Below are positions 52,229-62,163 of a stretch of 64,000 nucleotides of DNA, piece by piece (within the stretch, counting starts at the first letter, position 1; each line of letters opens with the position of its first letter). The position numbers were made by a program, and so were the translations under genes. Below the pieces are notes generated by a model. That model saw nothing but the letters and a program-made list of their open reading frames with translations, was not told the DNA's origin and made no database searches. The DNA comes from Luteimonas rhizosphaerae (GTDB lineage: Bacteria > Pseudomonadota > Gammaproteobacteria > Xanthomonadales > Xanthomonadaceae): assembly GCF_002849595.1 (NCBI RefSeq), contig NZ_NRQR01000020.1, positions 1 to 64,000 of the forward strand, given 5' to 3'.

Positions 52229-52963
52229 TCAGAGCCCCTGCCCGCCCGACACTTCGATGCGCTGGGCGTTGACCCAGCGCTGGTCCGGCGTCAGCAGGCT
52301 GGCGATCATCGGCCCGATGTCGTCCGGCACGCCGACGCGGCCGAGCGCGGTGACCGAGGCGAGCTGCGCGTTGAGGTCCGGGTTGTCGCGGACCACGCCG
52401 CCGCCGAAATCGGTTTCGATCGCGCCGGGCGCGACCGTGTTGACGGCGATGCCGCGGCCGCCGAGTTCCTTGGCGAGATAGCGGGTCAGCACTTCCACCG
52501 CGCCCTTGGCCGCCGCGTACGCGGCGTAGCCGGGCAGCGACATGCGGGTGAGTCCCGAGGACAGGTTGACGATGCGACCGCCGTCGGCGATCAGCGGCAG
52601 CAGCGCCTGGGTCAGGAAGAACACGCCCTTGAAGTGCACGTCGACCAGACGGTCGAACTGCGCCTCGGTGTCGCCATGCCCGGCATTGTTGACCAGGTGG
52701 TCGACGCGATCGCGCTGCCAGGTGTCCTGCAGCGTGGCGCGCAGGCGCTCGACGAACGGCGCGAAGCTGGTGATGTCGCCGGTGTCGAGGGCCAGTGCGG
52801 CGGCGCGGCGGCCCGTTGCCTGAATCTCGGCGACGACGGCCTCGGCCTCGTCGGCGTTGGCGCGGTAGGTGACGATGACATCGCCGCCGCGGCGGGCGAT
52901 CGCGAGCGCGGTGTTGCGGCCGAGGCCACGGCTGGCGCCGGTGACGAGGGTGATGTGGGACAT
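52229..52963 (-). CDS. SDR family oxidoreductase
   Basis: A 244-aa classical short-chain dehydrogenase: TGASRGLG (residues 8-15), NNAG (91-94), Ser134/135 and Tyr148-xxx-Lys152 of the catalytic triad, PGAIETDF after it. NADPH preference is suggested by Arg12. Substrate unknown. Divergent from an AraC-type regulator 134 bases away, which is a typical arrangement for regulator and target. Confidence 0.9.
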   Translation of the reverse strand: MSHITLVTGASRGLGRNTALAIARRGGDVIVTYRANADEAEAVVAEIQATGRRAAALALDTGDITSFAPFVERLRATLQDTWQRDRVDHLVNNAGHGDTEAQFDRLVDVHFKGVFFLTQALLPLIADGGRIVNLSSGLTRMSLPGYAAYAAAKGAVEVLTRYLAKELGGRGIAVNTVAPGAIETDFGGGVVRDNPDLNAQLASVTALGRVGVPDDIGPMIASLLTPDQRWVNAQRIEVSGGQGL

Positions 52964-53097
52964 GTGGATGCTCCGGGTCGGGGGGAGCCACAGTGTCGAC
53001 CGCCGGCCCCGGCCCGGGTTGCCGGAATCTCGCCGTTGCTTGCGCGATCCTCCAGACCGGGATGCGCGCGGGTCGCGCGCGGCGTACCGTAGCCCGC

Positions 53098-53985
53098 ATG
53101 ACGACACTTCTCGATGCCGTGCGCCAGTACGCGGCCACGCAGGCGACCGACGGGCCCGTGCCGACCGCCATTCCCGGCCTGTCGCTGGTGCGGGCGACCG
53201 CGCCCAGCGGCCTGCTGCACGCGATCTCCAACCCGATGGTCTGCCTGGTCGTCCAGGGCAGCAAGGCGGTGACGGCCGGCGCACACAGTTTCGCGTTCTC
53301 GGCGGGCGATTCGCTGCTGATCACCGCCGACGTGCCGACGGTCAACCAGATCACCCGCGCCAGCCTGGCGGCGCCCTATCTGTCGCTGGTGCTGGCCCTG
53401 GACCTGGCCCTCGTCGCCGACCTCGCGCTGCAGATGCAGGGCGCGCCGCTCGACGATGCGTCGCCGGTGCGGGTGGAGCCGACGGACCACGAAGTCGCCG
53501 ACGCCGCGCTGCGGCTGCTGCGGCTGCTCGATCGGCCCGAGGCGATCCCGGTGCTGGGCCCGACGCTGGTGCGCGAGCTGCATTACTGGCTGCTCGCAGG
53601 CCGCCACGGCGCGGCGATCCGTCGCCTCGGCGGTGTCGACACGCATGCGCAACGCGTCGCGCGTGCGGTGGCCGTGCTGCGGGCCGAGTTCGCCCAGCCG
53701 CTGCCGGTCGAACGGCTGGCGGCGGTCGCGGGCATGAGCCCGTCGTCGTTCCACCAGCATTTCCGCAGCGTGACCTCACTGTCGCCGCTGCAGTTCCAGA
53801 AGCAGCTGCGCCTGATCGAAGCACGCCGGCTGTTGCTCGCCGACGGCGTCTCTGCGCGCAGCGCGGCCTTCGCCGTCGGCTACGAGAGCGTGCCGCAGTT
53901 CACCCGCGAATACGGGCGCATGTTCGGCTTGCCGCCGGTGCGCGATACCGCGGCGGCGCGGCAACGGGTCGCCGTGGCGAGCTGA
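53098..53985 (+). CDS. AraC family transcriptional regulator (AraC_N type)
   Basis: A 295-aa activator with an N-terminal AraC_N/cupin sensor domain (about 25-165) and a C-terminal pair of helix-turn-helix motifs (about 195-285; LAAVAGMSPSSFHQHFR and SARSAAFAVGYESVPQFTREY). The divergent SDR gene 134 bases upstream is the likely target. Effector unknown. Confidence 0.9.
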   Translation: MTTLLDAVRQYAATQATDGPVPTAIPGLSLVRATAPSGLLHAISNPMVCLVVQGSKAVTAGAHSFAFSAGDSLLITADVPTVNQITRASLAAPYLSLVLALDLALVADLALQMQGAPLDDASPVRVEPTDHEVADAALRLLRLLDRPEAIPVLGPTLVRELHYWLLAGRHGAAIRRLGGVDTHAQRVARAVAVLRAEFAQPLPVERLAAVAGMSPSSFHQHFRSVTSLSPLQFQKQLRLIEARRLLLADGVSARSAAFAVGYESVPQFTREYGRMFGLPPVRDTAAARQRVAVAS

Positions 53986-54030
53986 GTCGCGGTCGCAGCT
54001 CGGGCGGACGCCGGACGCGGTCCGCCGCGC

Positions 54031-54064
54031 CGCGCGACGTGGCCGCTCCGGCCCACGTCGCGCG
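54031..54064. terminator. Strong hairpin between convergent AraC and SlyD genes
   Basis: CGCGCGACGTGG (54031-54042) with its perfect complement (54053-54064) and a 10-base loop, lying between two convergent stops. No T-run, so terminator function is inferred from position. Confidence 0.5.
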
Positions 54065-54079
54065 ACACCGCAGCGTGGA

Positions 54080-54553
54080 TCAGGCCTGCGGCGCGGCCAC
54101 CTGGCCGGTCTGCTTCTCGGCCTCGGACGCATCGCGCACATCGGTCACTTCGATCGCGAAATGCAGGGTCTTGCCGGCGAGCGGATGGTTGCCGTCGATC
54201 TTGACCTGCGCCTCGTCGACGTCGACCACGGTCACCAGCAGCGGGCCGTTGCCGGTCTGTGCCTGGAACTGCATGCCGGGCTCGACCTGGTCGATGCCCT
54301 GGAACGCCTCGCGCGGCACCGACTGGATCAGGCTGTCGTTGCGCACGCCATAGCCTTCTTCCGGCTTGACCTCGACCTTCAGGGCATCGCCGGCCTGCTT
54401 GCCTTCCAGCGCTTTCTCCAGACCCGGAACGATGTTGCCCGCGCCGTGGAAATACGCCAGCGGCTGCGATTCGGGTGACTTGTCGATGACCTCACCGGCG
54501 TCGTCGGTCAGGGTGTAATGGAAGCTGGCAACACGCGCAGCGGCGATCTCCAT
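54080..54553 (-). CDS. slyD: FKBP-type peptidyl-prolyl isomerase (SlyD-like)
   Basis: A 157-aa FKBP with an inserted IF domain: NIVPGLEKALEGKQAGD and the EGYGVRNDSLIQSVPREAF flap are characteristic of SlyD. It lacks the His/Cys-rich metal-binding tail of E. coli SlyD, ending after GQVAAPQA, so it is closer to short SlyD-like chaperone isomerases (FkpB/SlpA range possible). Cytoplasmic, single gene, divergent from rlmF. Confidence 0.88.
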   Translation of the reverse strand: MEIAAARVASFHYTLTDDAGEVIDKSPESQPLAYFHGAGNIVPGLEKALEGKQAGDALKVEVKPEEGYGVRNDSLIQSVPREAFQGIDQVEPGMQFQAQTGNGPLLVTVVDVDEAQVKIDGNHPLAGKTLHFAIEVTDVRDASEAEKQTGQVAAPQA

Positions 54554-54760
54554 GGGGATCTCCTTGGAATGGAATGAAGGGAGGTGGAGCGGATAGGCAC
54601 CGGTCGATTCACGGTGCAACAGCGATGGAACGCCAACCACGATACCGGCTCGGCCGCGCGGGTACAAACCGCGGAATCCGCGGGATTCAGGCCCAGCGTC
54701 GCAACAGTGCGGGGAGAATCGATCCGCACGTCGCCGCCGCGGATCGTTTCTAATTGCCGC

Positions 54761-55768
54761 ATGAGCACGCCGCGACGCCCGAAGACCGCACCCGAATCCG
54801 CGCCGCCGCGCGCACCGCTGCATCCGCGCAACCGCCATCAGGGCCGCTATGCGTTCGCGCGCCTGACGCAGGCCAGCCCCGCGCTCGCGGCGTATCTGCT
54901 GCGCACGCCGACTGGTGACACCAGCGTGGATTTCAGCGATCCACGCGCGGTGCGCGAACTCAACCGCGCGATCCTGCGCGCGGACTACGGCATCGCGCAC
55001 TGGGATCTTCCCGACGGCGCCCTGTGCCCGCCAATTCCCGGCCGCGCCGACTATCTGCACGGACTCGCGGACCTGCTGGCGGCCGACGAGGACGGCGCGA
55101 TCCCACGCGGCGCGGCGATCCGCGTACTCGACATCGGCGTCGGTGCGAGCGCCATCTATCCCCTGCTCGGCCACGCCGAGTACGGCTGGCGCTTCGTCGG
55201 CAGCGACATCGCGCCGACCTCGCTGCAGGTCGCGGCCGCGATCGTCGCGTCCAACCGGCTCGAGAAGTCGATCGCGCTGCGTCCGCAGCCGAAACACACG
55301 CACGTGTTCAAGGGCGTCGTGGGGCCGGACGACCGGTTCGACCTGAGTCTGTGCAATCCGCCGTTCCACGCGTCCGCGGGCGACGCGGCCAGCGGCAGCG
55401 CACGCAAGCAGCGCAATCTGGGCGACGCGGGGTCCCGGCGGCTCGACGCGGCGCCCGCACTGAACTTCGGCGGCCATGCGCACGAACTGTGGTGCGCGGG
55501 TGGCGAGGCCGGCTTCCTGCGCCGCATGATCCGCGAAAGCCGCGAGGTCGGCGATCAGGTCCTGTGGTTCAGCAGTCTCGTCGCGAAATCCGCGCACCTG
55601 CCCGACGTGCGCGCGCAATTGCGCGCGGCCGGCGCGGTCGAGTTCCGGGAAACGGCGATGGCGCAAGGCCACAAGCAGAGCCGCTTCGTGGCCTGGACAT
55701 TCCTCGATCCCGGGCGCCGCGCGGCCTGGCGTGCGCTGCGCAAGTCGCAACCGGTCGCACGCGTCTAG
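54761..55768 (+). CDS. rlmF: 23S rRNA (adenine-N6)-methyltransferase RlmF
   Basis: A 335-aa Rossmann methyltransferase with the early family block [18 protein letters not shown] motif [13 protein letters not shown], catalytic CNPPFHAS (the NPPF motif of N6-adenine enzymes), then [17 protein letters not shown]. In E. coli RlmF methylates A1618 of 23S rRNA; position here is inferred by family. Start ATG 54761 fits the family N-terminus. Confidence 0.9.
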   Translation: MSTPRRPKTAPESAPPRAPLHPRNRHQGRYAFARLTQASPALAAYLLRTPTGDTSVDFSDPRAVRELNRAILRADYGIAHWDLPDGALCPPIPGRADYLHGLADLLAADEDGAIPRGAAIRVLDIGVGASAIYPLLGHAEYGWRFVGSDIAPTSLQVAAAIVASNRLEKSIALRPQPKHTHVFKGVVGPDDRFDLSLCNPPFHASAGDAASGSARKQRNLGDAGSRRLDAAPALNFGGHAHELWCAGGEAGFLRRMIRESREVGDQVLWFSSLVAKSAHLPDVRAQLRAAGAVEFRETAMAQGHKQSRFVAWTFLDPGRRAAWRALRKSQPVARV

Positions 55769-55771
55769 TCG

Positions 55772-56563
55772 TCAGCCTTCGAGCGCCGCCCAGGTCGCGT
55801 CGGGCACGGTGTCCAGGGTTTCCAGCGCGGGCCGTCCGAACAGGTAGCCCTGGAACAGGGCGATGCCCAGGCCGCGCAGGGTGCGGTATTCGGCGACGGT
55901 CTCGACGCCCTCGGCCAGCAGGGTCGACTCGATGCCCTCGGCGATCCGCGCGATGCCGGCGACGATCGCCTGCCGCACCGGATCGGTATCGATGCCGCGC
56001 AGCAGGCCCATGTCGAGCTTGATCAGGTCGGGCTGGAATTCGGTCAGCACGGACAGGCCGGCGAAACCCGCACCGAAATCGTCGATCGCCGTCTGGAAAC
56101 CGCGACTGCGGTAGTCGCGGAAGATCCGCAGCACGTGCGCCGTGTCCTGGACGGCTTCGGACTCGGCGCCTTCGAACACCAGCCGTTCCGTCGGAAACCC
56201 CGTCGACTGCGCTGCCGCCAGCGTCAGCCGGATGCAGGTCGCCGGCTGGTACACCGCGTTCGGGAAGAAATTGATGAACAGCCGTTGCTGCAGACCGAGC
56301 GCGGCCGCAGTGACGATCGCCTTGACCCGGCAGGTCTGGTCGAACCGGTAGAGCTGTTCCGGGCGCACGCGCGCGATGACCTCGGCGGCGCTTCCGCCTT
56401 CCGCCGTCCGCGCCAGCGCCTCGTAGCCGTAGATGCTGCGGTCGCGCGCATCGACGATCGGCTGGAACGCCATGCGGATCTCGAAGTCGAGCCGCTGGTC
56501 GCCCTGGCACTCGGCGCAGGGATTCGGCGACGGGGTATCTCCGAAGAACTGGTGCAGAAACAT
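55772..56563 (-). CDS. EAL domain protein (c-di-GMP phosphodiesterase-like)
   Basis: A 263-aa single-domain EAL protein: YEALAR (E48-A-L), DDFGAGFAGLS (two Asp), LIKLDMGLL (catalytic base Lys) and EGVET are present, so it may hydrolyse c-di-GMP. The ESE motif reads FEGAESE. The short N-terminus has a Cys pair (PCAECQG), hinting at a redox or metal contact in place of a sensor domain. Convergent with rlmF. Confidence 0.87.
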   Translation of the reverse strand: MFLHQFFGDTPSPNPCAECQGDQRLDFEIRMAFQPIVDARDRSIYGYEALARTAEGGSAAEVIARVRPEQLYRFDQTCRVKAIVTAAALGLQQRLFINFFPNAVYQPATCIRLTLAAAQSTGFPTERLVFEGAESEAVQDTAHVLRIFRDYRSRGFQTAIDDFGAGFAGLSVLTEFQPDLIKLDMGLLRGIDTDPVRQAIVAGIARIAEGIESTLLAEGVETVAEYRTLRGLGIALFQGYLFGRPALETLDTVPDATWAALEG

Positions 56564-56692
56564 GCGTGCGACTCCGTGTGGCGACCTGCCGTGGCTCCGG
56601 CAGGATACGACGCATGCGTGAGTGCAGCGACAGGACCCGCTGCACGGACTGCAGTTTTTTCCGTGCTCACGACACGGGCCACGTGGCAGGCG

Positions 56693-57985
56693 TCAGGACG
56701 AGACCTGCGAGTGCACGCCGCGACGCAGCAGCCACGACGCGGGCACGACGGCGGCCAGTCCGATGACGGCGCCGGGCCACACGCCCCACACCAGCGCGGC
56801 GCCGAGCGCGACATACAGCGCGATACCGCCGGCGACGATCCGCCCCGTCCCGTGCGCGGCCGGCACATCGCGTGTGCGTTGCAGTTCGAACCGCACGACC
56901 GCGGCGATCACCGGCGCCACCATCGCGATGCACAGGCCGATCCAGCACGCGCGCCCCAGCCAGAAGCCGGGTTCGCCGGGGAGACCGGCATCGATCGGCA
57001 GGCCGAGGCGTTCGCCGATCCACGCCGCCGGCAGTTCCGCGAGCTTGTGCCACAGATACAGCGGCATGCCGAGCGCGCCCAGCACCGCGATCGCGCGCGC
57101 CGGCGCGCGCCCGGCCAGCAGCCGCCGCGCCAGCGGCTCGCACAGCAGCACCGCCGCGACCTGCAGCCACATCACCCCGATCAACGCGAGCGTCGGCGGC
57201 AGCATGTTGTTGCCGGCCAGCGTGACGCCGACCATCGCGACCGGGTAGCCGCTGGCCAACGCCAGGGCCAGCCAGGCGATGCCCAGCACCAGCAGACCTG
57301 CGCCGGCTCCGATCCCTCGGAAACGGCCACGCTTCCACGCGATGCCGAGCTGCTGCGGGATCAGCCACACCAGCAACATGTTGAGCCAGGCGATGCCGGC
57401 CGGCTGCGCGGTCACCTCGCGCCCCAGGTGGCGCAGTCCGGCGAACGAGGTCACGTCGGCACGGACCAGGTCCAGCGCCGCCGCCGCGACGACGAAGCCG
57501 GCCACCGCGCCGAGACCGAAGCGCGCATCGAGCCGCAGGCACCACGGCAGCAGCGCCTGCACCGACAGCAGCATCAACAGGAACCACAGGTGGATCGTCA
57601 GCGACTGGTTGAACACGCCTAGCAGATGACCGCCGGTGAGCCAGGCGCCCAGGGCCACGACGCCCAGCACCGCGAGATAGGTGACGGTGGGCCGCGCGAG
57701 TCCGAGCGCACGCGACGCCCACCAGTGCGCCTGCGCGTGTTCCTCGAGGCGACGCGCGACCCCGTCGGCGCTGACCGCCGCCGACACGAAGACGAACAGC
57801 GGCACGACCTGCACCAGCCACGTCAGCGGACCGGCCGCCGCCCACACTGCAAGCAGATGGTCGGTCTCGACCAGCACGCCGTCGGCGAGCCGCGGCAACG
57901 TCGCGACCCAGTGGCCCAGCACGACGACCAGCAATGCGATCGCGCGCAGGGCGTCGGGATACGGATCACGAGGCGGTGGCGTCAT
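56693..57985 (-). CDS. Acyltransferase family 3 integral membrane protein
   Basis: A 430-aa protein with about 10 to 12 hydrophobic helices and an N-terminal block ALRAIALLVVVLGHWVATL containing the conserved His of acyltransferase-3 proteins, followed by a short cytoplasmic loop and many helices. Family members O-acylate polysaccharides or antibiotics. The start is ATG 57985; the open frame further upstream is a low-complexity Arg/Pro run. Confidence 0.85.
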   Translation of the reverse strand: MTPPPRDPYPDALRAIALLVVVLGHWVATLPRLADGVLVETDHLLAVWAAAGPLTWLVQVVPLFVFVSAAVSADGVARRLEEHAQAHWWASRALGLARPTVTYLAVLGVVALGAWLTGGHLLGVFNQSLTIHLWFLLMLLSVQALLPWCLRLDARFGLGAVAGFVVAAAALDLVRADVTSFAGLRHLGREVTAQPAGIAWLNMLLVWLIPQQLGIAWKRGRFRGIGAGAGLLVLGIAWLALALASGYPVAMVGVTLAGNNMLPPTLALIGVMWLQVAAVLLCEPLARRLLAGRAPARAIAVLGALGMPLYLWHKLAELPAAWIGERLGLPIDAGLPGEPGFWLGRACWIGLCIAMVAPVIAAVVRFELQRTRDVPAAHGTGRIVAGGIALYVALGAALVWGVWPGAVIGLAAVVPASWLLRRGVHSQVSS

Positions 57986-58255
57986 GCGGAACCGGTTGCG
58001 CGGGCGGAGACGACAGGATACGGGCGGCGTCCGGCGACGTGGCGGCGCGGGGCGTCGCATCGCGTCGACGACAGACAGGCGCGGTGAAGGTTGGCGCATG
58101 CGGCGTCCAGGACACTGCAGGCGGTCGGGGCCAGCGACCGGCAACGCTGCGGCCGTGCGTCGCGCGATGTCCGCCGGCTGCCGAAACGCGGAATCGACCG
58201 CAGATCTCGTGCAGTATCGTCACGGACCCACCGCCGCGTCGCTGCGACTTCCACC

Positions 58256-58978
58256 ATGTCCGACTCCGTCCCTGCCCTGGCCTCCTTCCCGCCCGACGGC
58301 GTCGCGCTCGTCGTCGGCGCCGGCGGCGGCATCGGCCAGGCCCTGGTCGCGGCGCTGGAGCGGAGTGGCCGGTTTGCGGCCGTGCTCGGCACACGTCGGG
58401 GCGGGCCGCTCCGGCTGGACCTGACGGATGTCGCCAGCATCGCCGCCGCCGTGGCCGACGCCGCGGGCCATGGCGAACTGCGGCTGGTCGTCGATGCGAC
58501 CGGCTTCCTGCACGACGCGCAGCACACGCCGGAAAAGTCCCTGCGCGATCTCGATGCCGCCCACCTCAAGCATGCCTTCGCGATCAATGCGATCGGCCCC
58601 GCGCTGCTGATGCGACAGGTGCTGCCGCGCCTGCCACGGGCCGGCAAGGCCGTGTTCGCGACGCTGTCGGCGCGGGTCGGCTCGATCGGCGACAACCGCC
58701 TCGGCGGCTGGCACGCCTACCGCGCCTCGAAGGCGGCACTGAACCAGCTGGTGCGCACCGCCGCCATCGAACTCGCGCGGCGCGCACCCGAGGCCGTCTG
58801 TGTCGCCCTGCATCCCGGCACCGTTGAGACACCGCTGTCGTCGCCGTTCGCCAGGACCGGCCTGACCGTGCACGCGCCGTCGGACGCCGCCCGGCATCTG
58901 CTCGACGTCATCGACGCGCTGGACGCGTCGCGCACCGGCGGCTTCTTCGACTGGCGCGGCGAACCGGTGCCCTGGTGA
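58256..58978 (+). CDS. Short-chain dehydrogenase (CsgA/C-factor-like)
   Basis: A 240-aa SDR: GAGGGIG (21-27), catalytic Ser138, Tyr155-xxx-Lys159, [15 protein letters not shown] after the active site. This matches the C-factor-like SDR group. Start ATG 58256 gives the normal distance to the Rossmann motif. Immediately followed by the DUF2256 gene; probably co-transcribed. Confidence 0.88.
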   Translation: MSDSVPALASFPPDGVALVVGAGGGIGQALVAALERSGRFAAVLGTRRGGPLRLDLTDVASIAAAVADAAGHGELRLVVDATGFLHDAQHTPEKSLRDLDAAHLKHAFAINAIGPALLMRQVLPRLPRAGKAVFATLSARVGSIGDNRLGGWHAYRASKAALNQLVRTAAIELARRAPEAVCVALHPGTVETPLSSPFARTGLTVHAPSDAARHLLDVIDALDASRTGGFFDWRGEPVPW

Positions 58979-59006
58979 GCCGCGAGAGGCGGTGCCCGTG
59001 GCGAGG

Positions 59007-59165
59007 ATGACGCGCAAGGCCGACCTGCCGAGCAAGCCCTGCGCCGCCTGCGGTCGCCCGTTCGCCTGGCGCAAGAAATGGGAACGCGACTGGGACGCGG
59101 TGAAGTACTGCTCCGAGCGCTGCCGGCGCACCAGACCGCCATCGGGGCGCGCGGCATCGCGCTGA
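59007..59165 (+). CDS. DUF2256 family protein
   Basis: A 52-aa zinc-finger-like protein: [20 protein letters not shown] and [10 protein letters not shown] carry four cysteines (C12, C15, C35, C39) of DUF2256. Often found next to photolyase or cryptochrome-type and SDR genes. In-frame GTG codons at 58992 and 58998 after a GAGAGG are alternative starts. Too small to be obvious otherwise; recognised by its motif. Confidence 0.85.
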   Translation: MTRKADLPSKPCAACGRPFAWRKKWERDWDAVKYCSERCRRTRPPSGRAASR

Positions 59166-59310
59166 ATCGCGACGGCTCGCACGTCACGGAACGCTGCGCA
59201 CCGCGCGCCGCGCGTCCATCATCGGCGCACGCCCGTCGAGCCTCGGCCGGTCGCACGTCCTGCGTCTGCGCCGCCCTACAATGCGCGCCCCGTTTTCCAA
59301 GTGGAGCCGC

Positions 59311-60135
59311 ATGGACATCGTCGTCCTCGAAGATCTCAAGGCCTATATCGATCCGCTGACGGCGGACGAGTACGAGGCGCTGGAACGCAGCCTGCTGGCC
59401 GAAGGCTGCCGCGATGCGCTGGTGCTGTGGGGCGACGTGCTCGTCGACGGTCACAACCGCTACGGCATCTGCCGGAAGCACGGACTGCCGTTCACCACGA
59501 TCCAGAACACGCGGTTCCAGTCGATGGACGACGTGCACCTGTGGATGATCGAGCAGCACCTGGGACGCCGCAGCGTCTCCGACTACCAGCGCGGCGTGCT
59601 GGCACTGCGCAAGCGCGCGATCCTCGGGGCGCGCCAGCAGGCCGCACGCGATGCGACGCCCGATGCGGCGAGCGAGGACGCGACGGCATCTGCCGGGTCG
59701 GACGATCGCCCGCCGTGGGACGAGGCGCCCGTGCCGGTCAGCCGTGCCGAACTCGCGCGCGAAGCCAGGCTCAGCGCCAACCAGGTGGGCCTGATCGAAC
59801 GCATCCATGCGCAGGCCGCGCCCGAGCTCGTCGAGGCGCTGAAGGCCGGCGACATTTCGATCAGCGCCGCCGCGGCGGTCGCCAGCCTGCCCGCCGACGA
59901 ACAGCGCAGCGCCGCGCAGGCCGGCAAGGCCGAACTGAAGCAGGCCGCGAAACGCGCACGCGATGCGAAGAAGCGTCCCCGCGCCGATGGCGATGGGGAT
60001 CAGGGCGAGGCAGGCGATGCGGCGCCGGACCCCAAGGCGCTGCAGCGCCGCGTCACCGAACTGGAGCGCGAGAACGAGCGCCTGCGCGGCCAGGTCGCCA
60101 CCCTGCAGGAACAGCTGGTGCGCATGCGCGGCTGA
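59311..60135 (+). CDS. ParB N-terminal-like domain protein with coiled-coil tail
   Basis: A 274-aa protein. The first 110 residues resemble a ParB/Sulfiredoxin-like domain as in 'plasmid replication/partition-related' proteins: VLEDLKAYIDPLTADEY, LVLWGDVLVDGHNRYGICR, MDDVHLWMIEQHLGRRS. Then an acidic linker, a helical middle (LSANQVGLIERIHAQ) and a Lys/Arg-rich and Leu-heptad C-terminus (LERENERLRGQVATLQEQL) predicted as a coiled coil. No partner ParA nearby, so a chromosomal regulatory role is possible. Confidence 0.75.
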   Translation: MDIVVLEDLKAYIDPLTADEYEALERSLLAEGCRDALVLWGDVLVDGHNRYGICRKHGLPFTTIQNTRFQSMDDVHLWMIEQHLGRRSVSDYQRGVLALRKRAILGARQQAARDATPDAASEDATASAGSDDRPPWDEAPVPVSRAELAREARLSANQVGLIERIHAQAAPELVEALKAGDISISAAAAVASLPADEQRSAAQAGKAELKQAAKRARDAKKRPRADGDGDQGEAGDAAPDPKALQRRVTELERENERLRGQVATLQEQLVRMRG

Positions 60136-60195
60136 GGCGGCCCTGCCATCGCGCCCGGCGATACGATGCCCGCCCCTCGCCGCGCGACGACCGGA

Positions 60196-60945
60196 TCAGC
60201 CGACGTCGGGCGCCATGCGCGCCGTGACGATCACGAACGCCAGGAACCACCAGTCGTTGACGACATGGGCCAGCACGCTGGCCCAGAGGTTGCGCGTCAG
60301 CAGGTAGACACCGGTCAGTACCAGCCGCGCGGCGCCGATGACGAGCAGCGCCTGCCCCACGTGCCAGTGATAGGTCGACAGGTGCAGCGCGCCGAACATC
60401 AGCGCCGTCGCCACCCAGGCGATGCCGACGACGAGCCATGGATGCAGTCGCGCCCGGTGCAGCGCGGCCATCAGCACCAGCAGGGGCAGGATCGTGATCA
60501 GTTCCTCGCCCAGCAACTGCACGCCGGAGACCGCGAACAGGTTCACGACCTGCAACGGCGCCAGGTCGCCCGCGTTCTGGATGACCGCGTTCGCGGACAG
60601 GTTCGCGCTGCCCACCACGCCCCACGCCACGAGCGCCGGCAGCGCGAACGCCAGCGGCACGCAGGCCAGTGCGATCAGCAGGTCGCGCCACCGCGGCCGC
60701 CGGAACAGGGTCCGCCACGACGGCCCGACCGCGAGTCCCAGGCCCGCCAGTTGCAGACCGACGAACGCGAGCGCGCCCGCCCAGCTGCCAGGCACGCCCG
60801 GCATCCACCGGGGCAGCCAGGCCAACGCGGCGAACGCGAGACCGCAGGCGGCCAGGACGACCAGGCCGCGCTGCCAACCGAGCGGCGCCGGCGTTCCGTC
60901 GACGTAGGGAAAGGGAGGCCGGGGTCTTGGCGCACTGCGGTCCAT
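60196..60945 (-). CDS. CPBP family intramembrane metalloprotease
   Basis: A 249-aa polytopic protein of the CPBP (Abi/CAAX-protease-like) family: VQLLGEELITILPL (EExxx(R) motif variant), FGALHLSTYHW and HVVNDWWF form the predicted metal site. The first motif lacks the usual Arg. Physiological substrate unknown; related proteins process bacteriocin immunity or CAAX-like substrates. Confidence 0.82.
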   Translation of the reverse strand: MDRSAPRPRPPFPYVDGTPAPLGWQRGLVVLAACGLAFAALAWLPRWMPGVPGSWAGALAFVGLQLAGLGLAVGPSWRTLFRRPRWRDLLIALACVPLAFALPALVAWGVVGSANLSANAVIQNAGDLAPLQVVNLFAVSGVQLLGEELITILPLLVLMAALHRARLHPWLVVGIAWVATALMFGALHLSTYHWHVGQALLVIGAARLVLTGVYLLTRNLWASVLAHVVNDWWFLAFVIVTARMAPDVG

Positions 60946-61068
60946 GCTGGGTCTCTGCTTCTCATCGGATCGAACGGGTGGCGCGACCGGCCGACAGCCG
61001 GTGCGCGTGCGTTGCGGCCGTCGCCTTCCTGCGTGGCATGCCGCAGGCCGGACCGGGACGCGCTGCCA

Positions 61069-62163
61069 TCACAGCGGCTCCGTCGCGAGCGCCGCCGCGT
61101 CGATGTCGAGCCGGCCCACCGCATCTTCCGGGGCCTGGATCGGCGTCGACCAGGTGACGCCGAAGACTTTCCAGGCCGCTTCGCGACGCCGCAGCTCGCG
61201 GACGAATCCCGGCAGATGACCGCTGCCGTAGACGAGATACAGGTCCGCGGCCGGATCGGCCAGGACGCGTTCGGCCAGCTTGCGGTTGCGGAAATCCAGC
61301 ACCACGCGGTTCATCGGGTCGGGACTGTCGGGCCTCCCGAGCCCGATGTTGAAGATGCCCCGGCACGCCGCGCCGACGAAAGGCTGCTGCCGGTTGCCGA
61401 CCTTCGACAGCACCTCGACCACGTGATCGAGTCCGGACGGCCCGTCGTCGTCGTGCTTCGTCGCCAACGCCTGCGCGAGCTCGGGCTGCCGCGCCACGAG
61501 GCGCCGCCATTCCTCGTACATGTCGGTCTCCGACACGTCGGCGTCGACCGTGCGCCCGGGATGCAGCGCATGGTCGCGCACCAGGAACTCGATGAACTCG
61601 TTCTGGAAATGCAGGCCGCAGAATCCCGCGATCTTCTCGTAGTCGGCGTTGAGGCCGCCGCCGGCGCCGATCGCCGCATCGAACCACGCCTTCGCCTCCG
61701 GCGTGCCATCGCCGACGCCTTCGAAATACAGCACGGAGCCGGCTTCGCGCGCGCGCAGCAGGTCGAATGCCATCGACCGGTAGAACAGCGCCGACCCGAT
61801 GTGCGTCACGCCCTGGAACACCAGCTCGCGGCGACCGTCGGTCATCGTCACCCGAGGCACGACCATCGGCTTGAGCGCGGGTTGCAGGACCAGCCAGTAC
61901 AGCGGCAGCGCCACGAGCCCGGTCAGCAGCAGGCCCCCTACCAGCGCAGCGGACAGCACCCCGCGTCGCGCGAGCGGTCGATGCCGCAGGCGCTGGACGA
62001 TCCAGCGCCCCCCAGCGGCGAGCACCGCGCCGAGTGCGACGATCAGCAGCAGGATCCACGGCGAAATGCCGAGCAGCAACGGCGCGCCGATCAGGAACAG
62101 CACGACGAGACAGGCCCAGCCCAAGGTCTGCAGACGGATCGCGGATTCCGGGGACAACGCCAT
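61069..62163 (-). CDS. Membrane protein with TraB/GumN-like domain
   Basis: A 364-aa protein with three to four N-terminal hydrophobic helices (about residues 12-100) and a soluble C-terminal domain. That domain has FQGVTHIGSALFYRSM, a glutamate after SVLYFEGVG and a late YLVYGSGHLPGFVREL. The G-x-x-H-I-G-S...E...G-x-x-H-L-P pattern is that of the TraB/PrgY/GumN proteins, a predicted metalloprotease-like family. Function unproven. Starts are at MALSPESAIRLQ. Confidence 0.65.
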   Translation of the reverse strand: MALSPESAIRLQTLGWACLVVLFLIGAPLLLGISPWILLLIVALGAVLAAGGRWIVQRLRHRPLARRGVLSAALVGGLLLTGLVALPLYWLVLQPALKPMVVPRVTMTDGRRELVFQGVTHIGSALFYRSMAFDLLRAREAGSVLYFEGVGDGTPEAKAWFDAAIGAGGGLNADYEKIAGFCGLHFQNEFIEFLVRDHALHPGRTVDADVSETDMYEEWRRLVARQPELAQALATKHDDDGPSGLDHVVEVLSKVGNRQQPFVGAACRGIFNIGLGRPDSPDPMNRVVLDFRNRKLAERVLADPAADLYLVYGSGHLPGFVRELRRREAAWKVFGVTWSTPIQAPEDAVGRLDIDAAALATEPL

